DNA of 64,000 bases from Thalassolituus alkanivorans (GCF_020447205.1 NZ_JAJAEL010000024.1:94232-158231); one strand, 5' to 3'; counted from the first letter of the stretch, positions 1-10,542 are shown. A program made the numbers and translations. Notes: a model not told the origin generated them from the sequence alone.

Positions 1-17
1 TCCGCGATACCGACGTA

Positions 18-53
18 CCAAAAGATGCACCAAAAGATGCACCAAAAGACGTA
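18..53. repeat. three tandem 12-bp repeats
   Basis: Two perfect copies of CCAAAAGATGCA are followed by one variant, CCAAAAGACGTA, all in phase. The unit is preceded by GACGTA, so the array is bracketed by two GACGTA hexamers. No gene is visible around it, and the window edge prevents judging whether it belongs to a larger repeat or a leftward gene. Confidence 0.6.
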
Positions 54-163
54 CGGAAAAAATGTGGAAAAACCTTAGGCAATGCCAACAGCATTATTGA
101 GAATGTTGTTATAACCGGCTGGGTTATACGGAGCTGGTGAATTTTGGGTATTGATCAGGCAAT

Positions 164-190
164 AAAAAACCCGGCCGGAGCCGGGTTTTT
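164..190. terminator. bidirectional Rho-independent terminator of the porin gene
   Basis: The stem AAAACCCGGC/GCCGGGTTTT closes a four-base loop, with a run of A on one side and T on the other. It lies just past the stop codon of the minus-strand porin gene. Confidence 0.85.
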
Positions 191-211
191 GTCAGACGCG
201 TCAGGTACAGA

Positions 212-1363
212 TCAGAAGCTGTACTTGGCGGTGAAGTGCAGGCGGTTCATATCGCCTTCGTTCTTGGTGGTTGTCACTTTTTCCAGTGTGGCCATGCTGT
301 ATTCCACACCATAGGTTACTTCTTTGGTTGGGGAGTACATCAGGTTCAGACGGGTGCTCGAAGACGATTCAACCAAACCTGCAGCAATGGTGTCGTCATC
401 GTAGTCAGCATCCAGCATGGAATAAGCGATGGTGCTGCGCATCTTATCGCTCCAGAAGTGACGGTAAGCAACAAAGGCGGCATTAACGGTTGTTGTTTTC
501 AGATCGCCATTAGCTGCGATTGTTACGTCACTGACAGCACCGAGGCCGACGTAACGACCGACATTACCGGTGGTGTAGCTGAACTTCAGATCGTCAGCGC
601 CGAGCTTGACCATACCGGACAGGCTGACACCGAAACCATTGGTGCTTTCGTCGATTTTGCCTGCACCGGATACTCCATTCTGGTAAGCCATCTGGCGGCC
701 AATGGCGGCAACGGTAAAGGCATGATCACCGGCTTTGATATTGTAGCGGGCGACCATATCCGGCAAGCCAACATCATCGGTAACACCAACACCTGCAACG
801 GTGCTTTCCGGGTTTTCCAGGGCAAACTGGAAGTCACCCATGGTGTAGCGGATCTGTGCCTGACGGTTAAATACAGTACCGTCACTTACGCCGAGAAAGT
901 CTACGGTTTCTGGCAGGGCGCCAACGTTCATAAACGTCGACCAGGTATGACCAAAAGTCAGATTGTTATAGGTGAAGAACGCATGGCGTAAGCGAGGGTT
1001 ATAGGAGTTGGAAACAACCTCGTTACCAGCTCCACCTGCCGCGAGTGCCGTCAGAAAATCCATTTCAATAAAACCGGTTACTTTCTCACCGCTGTCGGTG
1101 GTGGTAACGGTTTTAAAGTTCAGACGTGACGATTTGGCACTGAAGTCGACACTGCTGGTTTCTTCGCCGGTACCGCCACTGGTTTGTATGGTTGACGGTA
1201 CATAAAAATCACGACCCAGGCTGCCTGCGCCAATATCACCATCGGAATAGGTGCTCATCATGGCGTCCATCTTGATATAGCCGCCATAGCTGAACTCGGT
1301 ATTTGCTGCCTGAACAGCCATCGGCAGTGCCGCGGCCAACAGAATTGCAGAAGTCTTACGCAT
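212..1363 (-). CDS. DcaP-like outer-membrane porin
   Basis: This 383-residue protein has a cleavable signal peptide (MRKTSAILLAAALPMAVQA) and a mature N-terminus with the FSYGGYIKMDAM, GRDFYVPSTI and SAKSSRLNFK segments typical of DcaP-type trimeric porins. It ends in an aromatic-terminated strand (FTAKYSF), as expected of a beta-barrel. Such porins pass small carboxylates into the periplasm. The start is set at the ATG preceded by AAGGAG; an upstream in-frame ATG would put 29 odd residues before the signal peptide. It reads away from acs. The substrate is unknown, although the acetate genes next door make small organic acids plausible. Confidence 0.85.
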   Translation of the reverse strand: MRKTSAILLAAALPMAVQAANTEFSYGGYIKMDAMMSTYSDGDIGAGSLGRDFYVPSTIQTSGGTGEETSSVDFSAKSSRLNFKTVTTTDSGEKVTGFIEMDFLTALAAGGAGNEVVSNSYNPRLRHAFFTYNNLTFGHTWSTFMNVGALPETVDFLGVSDGTVFNRQAQIRYTMGDFQFALENPESTVAGVGVTDDVGLPDMVARYNIKAGDHAFTVAAIGRQMAYQNGVSGAGKIDESTNGFGVSLSGMVKLGADDLKFSYTTGNVGRYVGLGAVSDVTIAANGDLKTTTVNAAFVAYRHFWSDKMRSTIAYSMLDADYDDDTIAAGLVESSSSTRLNLMYSPTKEVTYGVEYSMATLEKVTTTKNEGDMNRLHFTAKYSF

Positions 1364-2018
1364 GTCGCTCTCCTTATTATCATAGTTGTGCCTGCTCACT
1401 ATGGTGCACAGTTTCTGTGCGACGAAATTAGCCAAAGGTCGAAGCTGCAAGGCGTTAAGTAGAAGTACTTACTAACTCTCTGCTGAACTACGGATAAGTG
1501 TCGGCGCTTTACAGCAGCAGCGGGAACGGACCTTTATGTGCCGTTCTGGTGCGGATGAGCGGTGGGTATGAGCATATTCCGTCAAGCAGCTTATACCGTT
1601 AACTGTGGTCGTTCTTGGTATTCGGTTGCATGTTATTCATTCGGGACAGGCACAGGTGAATATCCGGGGGAATATGCGGGCTGATCAGTTTTCCTTTAGA
1701 TATCAGCAAGATAAGTAATAAAGAAACACTGGTTCAGCGTTTCATTCAGGGGTATTAAACAGATACTGGTATTTGTATTCCGGCACACAGCCGGAAAGCG
1801 GATGCCTGGTTTAAAAGGGATGCAGCAGGGCGATCCAGCCAGAAGTAAGGGAGCTGAAGGTTGATCGTCTGTAATCCGCGCCTGATTGCCCGGTTTTTTC
1901 GCCGATAGACCATTGTCTAATTTGGGGAAGAGCGGCCGGTCACTCAATATGAGTCATAAGATATACATTGCCGCCGGGCACTAGCGAGCTTTAAAAATAA
2001 TCACTTAGGGAGAACGCT
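1364..2018. other. porin-acs divergent intergenic region
   Basis: This 655-bp gap holds the promoters of the porin and acs. The clear element is the dyad at 1906-1919. A candidate acs -10 (TATACA) lies near 1962-1967, without a good -35, as expected for an activator-dependent promoter. The dyad centre would then be about 60 bp upstream of transcription start. A minus-strand reading frame of 83 codons around 1696-1947 has no ribosome-binding site or recognisable motif and is not called. Confidence 0.5.
1906..1919 (+). promoter_or_regulatory. candidate CrbR-type operator upstream of acs
   Basis: The perfect dyad TAGAC-CATT-GTCTA lies 99 bp before the acs start codon. Related TAGAC-N4-GT sites occur before DUF485-actP (8436-8450) and before the DUF4212-symporter pair (19862-19876), the other acetate genes of the window. 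Dyads of this size suit a LuxR/NarL-type response regulator such as the one encoded next to acs. Its identity as that regulator's site is inferred. Confidence 0.6.
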
Positions 2019-3971
2019 ATGAGCGACCAGAAGGTTTATCCAGTCAAACCGGAATTTGCTGATTCCGCCTGGATTAACAACGAGAAGTATCTGCAGATGT
2101 ATCAGCAGTCCGTCATCAACCCGGAAGGGTTCTGGCGTGAGCAGGCAGAACAGCGTATTGACTGGATAAAACCTTTCACCCGTGTGCGCAACGTGTCGTT
2201 TGACGATCACAACGTCAACATCAAATGGTTTGAAGACGGTACGCTGAATGCCTCAGCCAACTGTCTGGATCGCCATCTGGAAACCCGCGGTGATCAGACC
2301 GCCATTATCTGGGAAGGCGATGATCCGGGTCAGGATCGTCATATCACCTATAAAGAGCTGCATGAAGAAGTTTCCCGCTTTGCCAATGCGCTGCGTGGTC
2401 AGGGCGTACGCAAGGGCGATATCGTCTGCATTTATATGCCGATGATTCCGGAAGCTGCGGTTGCCATGCTGGCCTGTACCCGTATTGGTGCCGTTCACTC
2501 GGTAGTATTTGGTGGTTTCTCGCCGGATGCTCTGGCGGGTCGTATCGAAGACAGTAACGCCAAAATCGTCATCACTTCAGACGAAGGTGTGCGTGGTGGC
2601 AAGAAAGTGCCACTGAAAGCGAACGTGGATGAAGCGCTGACCAATCCTGCGATCCGCTCACTTGAAAAAGTGATTGTGGTTAAGCGCACCGGCTCTGATG
2701 TCGCCTGGCATCCGGCCCGCGATGTCTGGTATCACGATCTGGTGAGCCTGGCTTCTCCACATTGCCCGGCAGAAGAAATGGGCGCTGAAGATCCGCTCTT
2801 TATTCTGTATACCTCCGGCTCCACCGGTAAGCCTAAAGGTGTGTTGCATACCACCGGTGGCTATATGGTGTGGGCGTCTATTACCCACCAGTACGTGTTT
2901 GACTATCACGATGGCGATATTTACTGGTGTACCGCCGATGTGGGCTGGATTACCGGCCATACCTATCTACTGTACGGACCGCTGGCTAATGGCGGTACAA
3001 CCCTGATGTGCGAAGGTGTGCCGAATTATCCGGACATCAATCGTTTCTCGCAGATTGTTGATAAGCATCAGGTCAACATTCTTTATACCGCACCGACCGC
3101 GATCCGCTCGCTGATGGCCGAAGGCGCGAAAGCCGTTGAAGGCACGCACCGTGAATCCCTGCGCCTGCTGGGTTCGGTGGGTGAACCGATTAACCCGGAA
3201 GCCTGGGAATGGTATTACCGTACCATCGGTGAAGAGCGTTGCCCGATTGTCGATACCTGGTGGCAGACTGAAACCGGCGGCATCATGATCACCCCGTTAC
3301 CGGGTGCAACCGATGCTAAACCAGGCTCAGCAACCCGTCCGTTCTTTGGTGTACAGCCAGCACTGGTAGACAACTCCGGCATGCTGCTGGACGGTGCGGT
3401 TGAAGGTAACCTGGTGATGATCGACAGCTGGCCGGGTCAGGCCCGTACTGTATACGGCGATCATGAGCGCTTTGTGCAGACCTATTTCTCTACTTTCCGT
3501 GGCATGTACTTTACCGGTGACGGTGCGCGTCGTGACGAAGACGGTTACTACTGGATTACCGGACGTGTGGATGACGTGATCAACGTATCCGGTCACCGCA
3601 TGGGTACCGCTGAAGTAGAAAGTGCGCTGGTTGCACACCCGAAAGTGGCTGAGGCTGCGGTGGTGGGTTATCCGCACGATATCAAAGGTCAGGGTATCTA
3701 CGTATACGTCACCCTGAATGCCGGTGAAGAATCGAGCGAAGAGCTGGTGAAAGAACTGCGCAACTGGGTGCGTGCCGAAATCGGCCCGATTGCGGCACCC
3801 GATCTGATTCAGATTACCCCGGGGCTGCCAAAAACCCGTTCAGGCAAAATTATGCGCCGTATCCTGCGTAAGATTGCCGCTAACGAACATGATTCTCTGG
3901 GAGATATTTCTACTCTGGCCGATCCGTCGGTGGTGGAATCACTGATCGACAAGCGCCTGAATCGCGGATGA
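2019..3971 (+). CDS. acs: acetyl-coenzyme A synthetase
   Basis: It activates acetate to acetyl-CoA through acetyl-AMP in the cytoplasm. The 650 residues match the usual length (about 650). Visible motifs are the P-loop-like [11 protein letters not shown], the AMP-binding TWWQTETGG, the hinge [20 protein letters not shown] and the C-terminal [12 protein letters not shown]. The last carries the lysine that is acetylated in regulated Acs enzymes. The ATG follows AGGGAG. It stands alone, ends at a strong terminator, and is followed by the response regulator that probably activates it. Confidence 0.97.
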   Translation: MSDQKVYPVKPEFADSAWINNEKYLQMYQQSVINPEGFWREQAEQRIDWIKPFTRVRNVSFDDHNVNIKWFEDGTLNASANCLDRHLETRGDQTAIIWEGDDPGQDRHITYKELHEEVSRFANALRGQGVRKGDIVCIYMPMIPEAAVAMLACTRIGAVHSVVFGGFSPDALAGRIEDSNAKIVITSDEGVRGGKKVPLKANVDEALTNPAIRSLEKVIVVKRTGSDVAWHPARDVWYHDLVSLASPHCPAEEMGAEDPLFILYTSGSTGKPKGVLHTTGGYMVWASITHQYVFDYHDGDIYWCTADVGWITGHTYLLYGPLANGGTTLMCEGVPNYPDINRFSQIVDKHQVNILYTAPTAIRSLMAEGAKAVEGTHRESLRLLGSVGEPINPEAWEWYYRTIGEERCPIVDTWWQTETGGIMITPLPGATDAKPGSATRPFFGVQPALVDNSGMLLDGAVEGNLVMIDSWPGQARTVYGDHERFVQTYFSTFRGMYFTGDGARRDEDGYYWITGRVDDVINVSGHRMGTAEVESALVAHPKVAEAAVVGYPHDIKGQGIYVYVTLNAGEESSEELVKELRNWVRAEIGPIAAPDLIQITPGLPKTRSGKIMRRILRKIAANEHDSLGDISTLADPSVVESLIDKRLNRG

Positions 3972-4012
3972 TCAGCACGGATGATTAAGTCATCATTGCG
4001 TGTCTGACGGAG

Positions 4013-4042
4013 CTGCCCAGAGAATTCTCTGGGCAGTTTTTT
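4013..4042 (+). terminator. Rho-independent terminator of acs
   Basis: A 10-bp perfect stem CTGCCCAGAG/CTCTGGGCAG around AATT is followed directly by six T residues, 41 bp after the acs stop. Confidence 0.93.
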
Positions 4043-4139
4043 GCGTTTTTACAGTGGACACAAGCATCTGCTGATAAAATGTCGCACAATAACAATAGTC
4101 AGCGGTTAAACCGCTGAGCAGGATTCTCCGGAGGGGACT

Positions 4140-4814
4140 ATGCAGCTCGCACAAAAAATCATCATTGCTGATGATCACCCATTATTCCGCACGGCTATGC
4201 AGCAGGCGGTTAAACAGCTGGTACCCGATGTTACGATTGAGCAGGCAGAATCGCTGCCGGAATTGCAGCAGGTGGTGGAGCAGCATAAAGACGCCGATCT
4301 GATTCTGCTGGATCTGCAGATGCCGGGAGCGCACGGTTATTCCGGGCTGGTTTTTCTGAGGTCGCATTACCCGGAAATTCCGGTGATCGTAGTCTCGGCC
4401 TGTGAAGATCCGGCCATTATGTGTCAGGCGATCGATCATGAAGCGTCCGGTTATATTTCCAAATCGTCACCGCTGGAACATATCGCCAAAGCCATCGAAA
4501 TGGTGTTACAGGGGGATATCTATCTGCCCGATGCCGCACGTCGCCATCAGCATCAGCCAAACCAGAATGCGCTGGATCTGGCTGAACGTCTCGCCAGTCT
4601 GACACCGCAACAGTTCCGTGTACTGACCATGATGTCGGAAGGCATGCTGAACAAACAGATCGCCTACGATCTGGACGTCAGCGAAGCCACTATCAAGGCT
4701 CATGTAACGGCCATTTTCCGTAAGCTGGGTGTGCGTACCCGTACCCAGGCCGTTATTTCGGTGCAGAGTCTGGATTTTGAAAAACCGGATACCCTGATGG
4801 CAACTCAGGTCTGA
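4140..4814 (+). CDS. LuxR-family response regulator, CrbR/ErdR-like
   Basis: A receiver domain (residues about 5-120, acidic pair in IIADDHPLF, phosphoacceptor Asp in LILLDLQMPG) is joined to a LuxR-type helix-turn-helix (about 150-210, LTPQQFRVLTMMSEG ... ATIKAHVTAIFRKLGV). The 224 residues are standard for NarL/FixJ regulators. Its place between acs and the transporter-fused kinase at 4917-8354 matches CrbR (Vibrio) and ErdR (Pseudomonas), which activate acs and acetate transport genes. The ATG has a GGAGGGG site. It converges on the kinase gene across a shared terminator, so the two are not co-transcribed. Confidence 0.88.
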   Translation: MQLAQKIIIADDHPLFRTAMQQAVKQLVPDVTIEQAESLPELQQVVEQHKDADLILLDLQMPGAHGYSGLVFLRSHYPEIPVIVVSACEDPAIMCQAIDHEASGYISKSSPLEHIAKAIEMVLQGDIYLPDAARRHQHQPNQNALDLAERLASLTPQQFRVLTMMSEGMLNKQIAYDLDVSEATIKAHVTAIFRKLGVRTRTQAVISVQSLDFEKPDTLMATQV

Positions 4815-4841
4815 CCGTCGCCTGCCAGTCAGAAGCAGCAT

Positions 4842-4873
4842 AAAAAAACAGGAGCCATTGCTCCTGTTTTTTT
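4842..4873. terminator. bidirectional terminator between response regulator and kinase
   Basis: A seven-base A run, stem ACAGGAGC/GCTCCTGT with a CATT loop, and a seven-base T run serve both convergent genes. Confidence 0.92.
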
Positions 4874-4916
4874 ATGCTCTTGCCGCCGTTTATGCTCTGG
4901 TCGGCTGCCGCATTAT

Positions 4917-7900
4917 TCAGCGGATAAGACGGCGGATCAGAGCGCGTAATGCCGCAGGGCGTACCGGTTTTTTCAGGAAATAGAAGCCGAGAGATTTAGC
5001 TTCTTCTGCAACTGACGGTCGTGGATCGGCTGAGATTAATACGCCGGGAATATCCTCATTAAAATGACGGCGCAGCATCGACATCACCTGCAGGCCGGTG
5101 ACGTCATTGTCGAGCTGGTAATCAGCGAGCATGATTTGCGGCTTGAATGGCACCTGTTCAGCTTCGTGCTCGTCGCTGCAACTGAAAACCTCACATTGCC
5201 AGCTGCTGAGCAGGGCATTCATACCGGCCAGAACTTCAGCGTCATTATCAATACAGAAAGTCTGTAAGCCCTCAAAACTGCCGGACACACGTGCCTGCTG
5301 ATCGCGGTTATCCTGCTTCACCACATCGGCTTCGGTCAGTGGCAGGGTGATACGGAAGAGGGTGCCATTACCCACCCAGGAGTCGACTTCCACGCTGTGT
5401 CCCATACGCTTAGCCATACGATCAACAATGGCGAGCCCCAGCCCCAGTCCTTTGCTGTCCTGCTTGCCCTGATTAAGACGTTTGAATTCGCCAAAAATCT
5501 CCCCCAGCTTAGAGCGCGGAATCCCCGGACCGGTATCCCAGACTTCGATAACCAATTGCTCACCACGCTTACGGCAGCCAAGCAGAATGCCGCCTTTATG
5601 GGTATAGCGCACGGCATTGCTGAGCAGATTCTGCACGATACGGCGCAGCCAGTGCGCGTCGCTTAATACCCAGTAATCACAGGGGCGGAAGCGCAGCACC
5701 AGACCTTTCTCCGCCGCCAGTGCGGTAAACTCATCGCGCAGGGGTTTTAACACGGCACTTAACTGAATAGGCCGCAGGCTGGGTTCAATAGCTCCGGCAT
5801 CCAGTTTGGATATTTCAACCAGCACCGATAACACATCTTCAGCCGATTGCAGTGAGCCTTCCAGATGGGTCAGCAGATGGCGTTGCTCCTCCGATAAATT
5901 GTGCTGGGCCAGGGTCGAGGCAAATAATTTGGCGGCATTTAATGGCTGCATCAGATCGTGTCCGGCAGCGGCCAGGAACCGGGTTTTACTGGTATTGGCT
6001 TCGATCAGCTGCGAGGTCAGGTCATCCAGCTGCTGGGTGCTTTTTTCGACGCGGCGTTCAAGGCTTACATTGGCTTCTTTTAAAGCCTGTTCGGCTTTAC
6101 GGTGAACCGTAATGTCAGTGAAGCTGGTAACAAAACCACCATCCGGCATCGGATGGCCCTGCATGGATATCACTACACCATGCGGCAGCAGGCGTTCAAA
6201 CTGATGGGCGGAGCCGGCACTTAAAAAACGCATTCTGCGTGCAACCTGCTGCTCTATGCTGCCGGGGCCGCAGAAACCGCGCTCGGCATTAAACGCAATA
6301 ATGTCGGCAACCGGCTTGCCCACCTGAATAAAGCCCGGAGGGTAATTAAACAGTTCCAGATAGCGCCGGTTCCAGGCCACCAGATTGAGATTACGGTCAA
6401 CCACGCTGACGCCCTGATGCAGATTTTCTACCGCAGCCTGCAATTGCTCGCGGCTCATGGCAAAGGCCTGACTGGCTTCGCTGGCGAGGAAGGCCAGATC
6501 GCGGATCTGAATCTGCTCGCCACCTAATAAGGTCGAGAAGATAACCCGTGCAGAAGATGAGCCGACCACCGAGGCCAGTAATTTCTCGGCATCGTGCAGC
6601 AAATCGCTGGATGCCATGGCATGGTCGTACTGAATACCGTGATGAGCCTGATAGTCGGCAAAAAAAGATTCGGTTTTTTTGTAGCCCAGAATCCGCTCCA
6701 GCACTACGCGTACATCATCCACTTTGCAGGTGAACGACGGAGCCACCTGATTACCCGGATTCAGAGCCTTGGTGCTGGTGAAGTCGGAGGCCAGCATACG
6801 TTCCCGCACAGAAGCGTTGGTGACCACCGAGAAGAAAATATACAGCGATACGTTAACCGACAGGCTTAATATCACGCCGAAACTGAAATCATCCAGATTC
6901 AGTCCCAGCATCTGATAAGGCGTTGTATTGCTCTGTTCAATGCCCTGCGCCAGCACCGGCCAGAGCAGGGTATAAATCCAGATAAAGGTGCCACTCAGTA
7001 ACCCGGCAATAGCGCCCTGACGATTACCTCCCTGCCAGATCAGACCACCGATCAGTGGTGGGGCAAATTGCGCGACGGCGGCAAAAGACAACAGGCCGAT
7101 AGCTGCCAGCGATTCAAATTCCCCGACCATGCGGTAAAACAGATAGGAACCCAGAATCATGACCACAATCACCATGCGGCGCACGGTCAGCACCAGAGTG
7201 CGCACACTGGATGATTGCTGAATATCACTCTGTTGTTGGGTATTGCGGAAGAACGCAGGCAGTACCAGCTCGTTTGACACCATGGTGCTGATGGCGATGG
7301 TTGCCACAATAATCATACCGGTCGCCGCGCTGCCGCCACCGATAAACGCAATTATGGCCAGAACGTCCTGACCGAGGGACACCGGCAGACTGAGCACATA
7401 GGTGTCCGGAGCAAATCCCAGATCGCGCATAAATAGATGGCCGGTTAAGGCGATGGGTACGACAAACAACAGCATCAGCACCAGATACAGCGGAAACATC
7501 CAGCGTGCGGTATGAATGTGGCGCACCGATTCATTCTCAATGACACCAACCTGAAACTGACGTGGCAGGCAGAGAATGGCAAACCCGGCCAGCAGGCTTT
7601 GCAGAATAAAGGCAAGGGAGATCACATCGCTGTTAAACAGCGCATGGTCGGGCATCACTGTTTTGGACAGGGTGAATAAATCCAGCGGCGAGTCGAACAG
7701 GGACGTCATCACCCAGATTCCCACCGCGAGAATCGCCAGCAGTTTCACCATCGATTCAAAGGCAACCGCCAGAATCATCCCCGGATGCTGTTCGCTGGCG
7801 TCAATGTCGCGGGTACCAAACACAATGACAAACAGCGCCATCGCCCAGCTGATATGAAAGGCGGTGTCCTGCCAGAAAAAAATCGGGCCGCCGCTGTCGG

Positions 7901-8354
7901 CACCCAATGGCTGTGTGACCAGCTCAAAAGTGGTGGCAATGGCTTTGAGTTGCAGTGCGATGTAAGGCACAACACCAAGCACTGCGACGATGGTTACCAG
8001 AATGGCGAGGGTGTGATCACGGCCGTAACGGGTGGCAATAAAGTCGGCAATGGAGGTCAGGCGTTTTTCTTTGGCAATGCGGATGATTTTCCCCAGCATG
8101 CGCCAGAAAAAAAGCAGAAACAGAATCGGGCCGATATAAATACTGAGGAACATCCAGCCGCTGGTGGCGGCCATGCCTACAGCTCCATAAAAGGTCCAGG
8201 AGGTGCAATAAACCGCCAGCGACAGACTGTAAATCATACCGGTGTTGTGCACCGGTCTGCCGCTGTGAGCCCGGCGGTCGCCGTACCAGGCAATACCGAA
8301 CAGCGTGCCAATGTATAACACAGAAATTGAAATGAGCTGCCAGGCCGGAATCAT
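4917..8354 (-). CDS. sodium/solute-symporter-fused hybrid histidine kinase, CrbS/MxtR-like
   Basis: The 1,145-residue protein starts with an SSS-family transporter domain (about 1-500, a dozen or so membrane helices). A PAS domain follows (about 635-750, AVENLHQGVSVVDRN). Then come HisKA (phospho-His in AAAGHDLMQPLNAA, about residue 799), the HATPase (QNLLSNAVRYT, DTGPGIP, GLGLGLAIVDR) and a receiver (Asp in LADYQLDN, about 1077). This layout is that of CrbS/MxtR sensors of acetate metabolism, and its partner regulator lies directly opposite. The start at MIPAWQL is chosen for the AAGGAAAG site; an upstream ATG would add 20 basic residues. Confidence 0.9.
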   Translation of the reverse strand: MIPAWQLISISVLYIGTLFGIAWYGDRRAHSGRPVHNTGMIYSLSLAVYCTSWTFYGAVGMAATSGWMFLSIYIGPILFLLFFWRMLGKIIRIAKEKRLTSIADFIATRYGRDHTLAILVTIVAVLGVVPYIALQLKAIATTFELVTQPLGADSGGPIFFWQDTAFHISWAMALFVIVFGTRDIDASEQHPGMILAVAFESMVKLLAILAVGIWVMTSLFDSPLDLFTLSKTVMPDHALFNSDVISLAFILQSLLAGFAILCLPRQFQVGVIENESVRHIHTARWMFPLYLVLMLLFVVPIALTGHLFMRDLGFAPDTYVLSLPVSLGQDVLAIIAFIGGGSAATGMIIVATIAISTMVSNELVLPAFFRNTQQQSDIQQSSSVRTLVLTVRRMVIVVMILGSYLFYRMVGEFESLAAIGLLSFAAVAQFAPPLIGGLIWQGGNRQGAIAGLLSGTFIWIYTLLWPVLAQGIEQSNTTPYQMLGLNLDDFSFGVILSLSVNVSLYIFFSVVTNASVRERMLASDFTSTKALNPGNQVAPSFTCKVDDVRVVLERILGYKKTESFFADYQAHHGIQYDHAMASSDLLHDAEKLLASVVGSSSARVIFSTLLGGEQIQIRDLAFLASEASQAFAMSREQLQAAVENLHQGVSVVDRNLNLVAWNRRYLELFNYPPGFIQVGKPVADIIAFNAERGFCGPGSIEQQVARRMRFLSAGSAHQFERLLPHGVVISMQGHPMPDGGFVTSFTDITVHRKAEQALKEANVSLERRVEKSTQQLDDLTSQLIEANTSKTRFLAAAGHDLMQPLNAAKLFASTLAQHNLSEEQRHLLTHLEGSLQSAEDVLSVLVEISKLDAGAIEPSLRPIQLSAVLKPLRDEFTALAAEKGLVLRFRPCDYWVLSDAHWLRRIVQNLLSNAVRYTHKGGILLGCRKRGEQLVIEVWDTGPGIPRSKLGEIFGEFKRLNQGKQDSKGLGLGLAIVDRMAKRMGHSVEVDSWVGNGTLFRITLPLTEADVVKQDNRDQQARVSGSFEGLQTFCIDNDAEVLAGMNALLSSWQCEVFSCSDEHEAEQVPFKPQIMLADYQLDNDVTGLQVMSMLRRHFNEDIPGVLISADPRPSVAEEAKSLGFYFLKKPVRPAALRALIRRLIR

Positions 8355-8435
8355 AGCTTTCCTTGTTGTATTTTTTTTGCCTCTGGGGAGCTTAACACGA
8401 GCCCCTGTTTTCACTCTGCGTCACTGTCCTGATCT

Positions 8436-8450
8436 TAGACCAAGGTCGTA
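8436..8450 (+). promoter_or_regulatory. candidate CrbR-type operator between kinase and DUF485-actP
   Basis: TAGAC-CAAG-GTCGTA resembles the acs dyad (TAGAC-CATT-GTCTA) and the site at 19862-19876. It lies 106 bp before DUF485 and 81 bp before the kinase start, so it could serve either direction. Function is inferred from the shared motif. Confidence 0.55.
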
Positions 8451-8556
8451 CAGGGTGAAAGATCCGGCGGCGTACTTCCTGAGACTATGGTCGGGCTGGG
8501 GGGGCGGGCCCCGTTGAGTAGAATGCCAATGAGTTATTCATTGTCAGGAGTCAGGC

Positions 8557-8871
8557 ATGCAGTCCGATGTCTACCAAAAAATTAAAGATCACCCGGATTT
8601 TCAGATCCTGGTGGCAAAGCGCAAATCCTTTGCCCTGAAACTCTCCGCCATTGTGCTGGTGATGTACTTTTCTTTTATTCTGCTGGTTGCTTTTGCTCCC
8701 GGCGTTCTGGCCGAGCCGGTTGCTCAGGGCAGCGTTACCACCTGGGGAATCCCTATGGGTGTCTTTATTATTATTTCATCGTTTCTGCTGACCGGTATTT
8801 ACGTTAAACGTGCGAACACCGAATTTGATGAAGAAAATCAACGCATCATTGAAGAATGTCTGAAGGGTTAA
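8557..8871 (+). CDS. DUF485 membrane protein, YjcH-like
   Basis: This 104-residue inner-membrane protein has two membrane helices (about 29-50 and 67-88) and the KIKDHPDFQ N-terminus typical of DUF485/YjcH. It is the conserved small partner encoded directly before acetate permease ActP, here 9 bp upstream and in one operon. Its biochemical role is not established; it is presumed to accompany the permease. The ATG follows CAGGAG. The operator-like site at 8436-8450 lies upstream. Confidence 0.92.
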   Translation: MQSDVYQKIKDHPDFQILVAKRKSFALKLSAIVLVMYFSFILLVAFAPGVLAEPVAQGSVTTWGIPMGVFIIISSFLLTGIYVKRANTEFDEENQRIIEECLKG

Positions 8872-8880
8872 GGAATCCGT

Positions 8881-10542
8881 ATGTTTAAACGTTTGAAACC
8901 CTTTGTATTATTTCCACTCTTGTCCCTGAGCAGTCTGGTTTTTGCCGGCGATGCTATCAGCGGGGCCGTAGAGCAGCAGGCCACCAACTGGTCGGCCATT
9001 ATTATGTTTCTTATTTTTGTGGCCTTTACGCTGGGTATTACCGTCTGGTCCAGTCGTCGCACCCGTTCCGCCGCCGATTATTATGCGGCTGGTGGTGGTA
9101 TTACCGGTTTTCAGAATGGTCTGGCCATTGCCGGGGATTATATGTCGGCGGCATCTTTTCTGGGGATTTCCGGCCTGGTGTATTTATCCGGTTTTGACGG
9201 CCTGATTTATTCCATCGGCTTCCTGGTCGGCTGGCCACTGATTCTGTTTATGATTGCTGAACGGCTGCGCAATCTGGGCAAGTTTACTTTTGCCGATGTG
9301 GCTTCGTATCGTCTTGGGCAGACCCAGATCCGTACGCTGTCGGCCGTTGGATCGCTTTGTGTTGTTTCTCTTTATCTGATTGCCCAGATGGTTGGTTCCG
9401 GAAAACTGATTCAACTGCTGTTTGGCTTGCCGTACGACTATGCCGTCGTACTGGTGGGTATTCTGATGGTGCTGTACGTCACTATGGGCGGTATGCTGGC
9501 TACAACCTGGGTACAGATTATTAAAGCGGTATTACTGTTATCCGGTGCCAGCTTTATGGCCCTGATGGTACTGGTTTATGTCGGTTTTGATATGGGCAAT
9601 TTATTCCAGCAGGCAACCGAAGTTCACGAAAAAGGCATTGCCATTATGGGGCCGGGTGGTCTGGTATCCGATCCGGTGTCTGCAATCAGTCTCGGTATTG
9701 CGCTTATGTTTGGTACCGCTGGTCTGCCGCATATTCTGATGCGCTTCTTTACCGTGGCTGACGCCCGCGAAGCGCGCAAGTCCGTTTTTTATGCCACCGG
9801 ATTTATCGGCTATTTCTATATTCTGACCTTTATTATCGGCTTTGGCGCTATCGTTCTGGTGTCGACCAACAGTGAATTTCTTAATGAAGCCGGCGCTTTA
9901 ATCGGTGGCAACAATATGGCCGCAATCCATCTGTCAAAAGCAGTGGGTGGCGACTGGTTCCTTGGCTTTATTTCTGCGGTTGCCTTTGCCACCATTCTGG
10001 CGGTGGTTTCGGGACTGGCTTTGGCCGGAGCTTCGGCGGTGTCTCATGATCTGTATGCCAATGTCTTCCGTCCGGATGCAACGGATGAAGAAGAAGTGCG
10101 GGTGTCGAAAATTACCACGCTGGTGCTGGGTGTGATTGCGATAGGGCTGGGTATTTTATTCGAACAACAAAATATCGCCTTTATGGTCGGTCTGGCCTTT
10201 GCTATTGCTGCCAGTGCGAATTTCCCGGTGCTGTTCCTGTCGATGTACTGGCAGCGCCTGACCACCCGCGGAGCCATGATCGGTGGCTGGCTGGGCCTGT
10301 TAACGGCGGTTTCTCTGGTTATTCTTGGGCCGATTGTCTGGGTGCAGATTCTGGGTAATGAAAGTGCGGTATTCCCATATAAATACCCGGCCTTGTTCTC
10401 GGTCATTGTTGCCTTCGCCGGGATCTGGTACTTCTCAATCACAGATAAATCAGCCGCCGGAGCACAGGAGCGGGAGAAATTTGATCAGCAGTTTGTGCGC
10501 TCGCATACCGGGTTGGGTGCGGCACAGGCAGCGGATCACTGA
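8881..10542 (+). CDS. actP: cation/acetate symporter ActP
   Basis: This 553-residue SSS-family permease has an N-terminal signal-like segment ([22 protein letters not shown]), then about 13 membrane helices. The family segments [32 protein letters not shown] and [15 protein letters not shown] are present. The length matches E. coli ActP (549). It takes up acetate and other short carboxylates with sodium. It is co-transcribed with DUF485 and supplies substrate for Acs. A hairpin and a terminator follow at 10629-10654. Confidence 0.94.
   Translation: MFKRLKPFVLFPLLSLSSLVFAGDAISGAVEQQATNWSAIIMFLIFVAFTLGITVWSSRRTRSAADYYAAGGGITGFQNGLAIAGDYMSAASFLGISGLVYLSGFDGLIYSIGFLVGWPLILFMIAERLRNLGKFTFADVASYRLGQTQIRTLSAVGSLCVVSLYLIAQMVGSGKLIQLLFGLPYDYAVVLVGILMVLYVTMGGMLATTWVQIIKAVLLLSGASFMALMVLVYVGFDMGNLFQQATEVHEKGIAIMGPGGLVSDPVSAISLGIALMFGTAGLPHILMRFFTVADAREARKSVFYATGFIGYFYILTFIIGFGAIVLVSTNSEFLNEAGALIGGNNMAAIHLSKAVGGDWFLGFISAVAFATILAVVSGLALAGASAVSHDLYANVFRPDATDEEEVRVSKITTLVLGVIAIGLGILFEQQNIAFMVGLAFAIAASANFPVLFLSMYWQRLTTRGAMIGGWLGLLTAVSLVILGPIVWVQILGNESAVFPYKYPALFSVIVAFAGIWYFSITDKSAAGAQEREKFDQQFVRSHTGLGAAQAADH

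Noticed and set aside
236..991. 251-codon plus-strand frame across the porin gene
   Set aside because: It is the antisense shadow of the minus-strand porin, with no plausible start signal and no domain pattern.
1696..1947. 83-codon minus-strand frame between the porin and acs
   Set aside because: No ribosome-binding site, no recognisable motif, and it overlaps the acs operator-like dyad.
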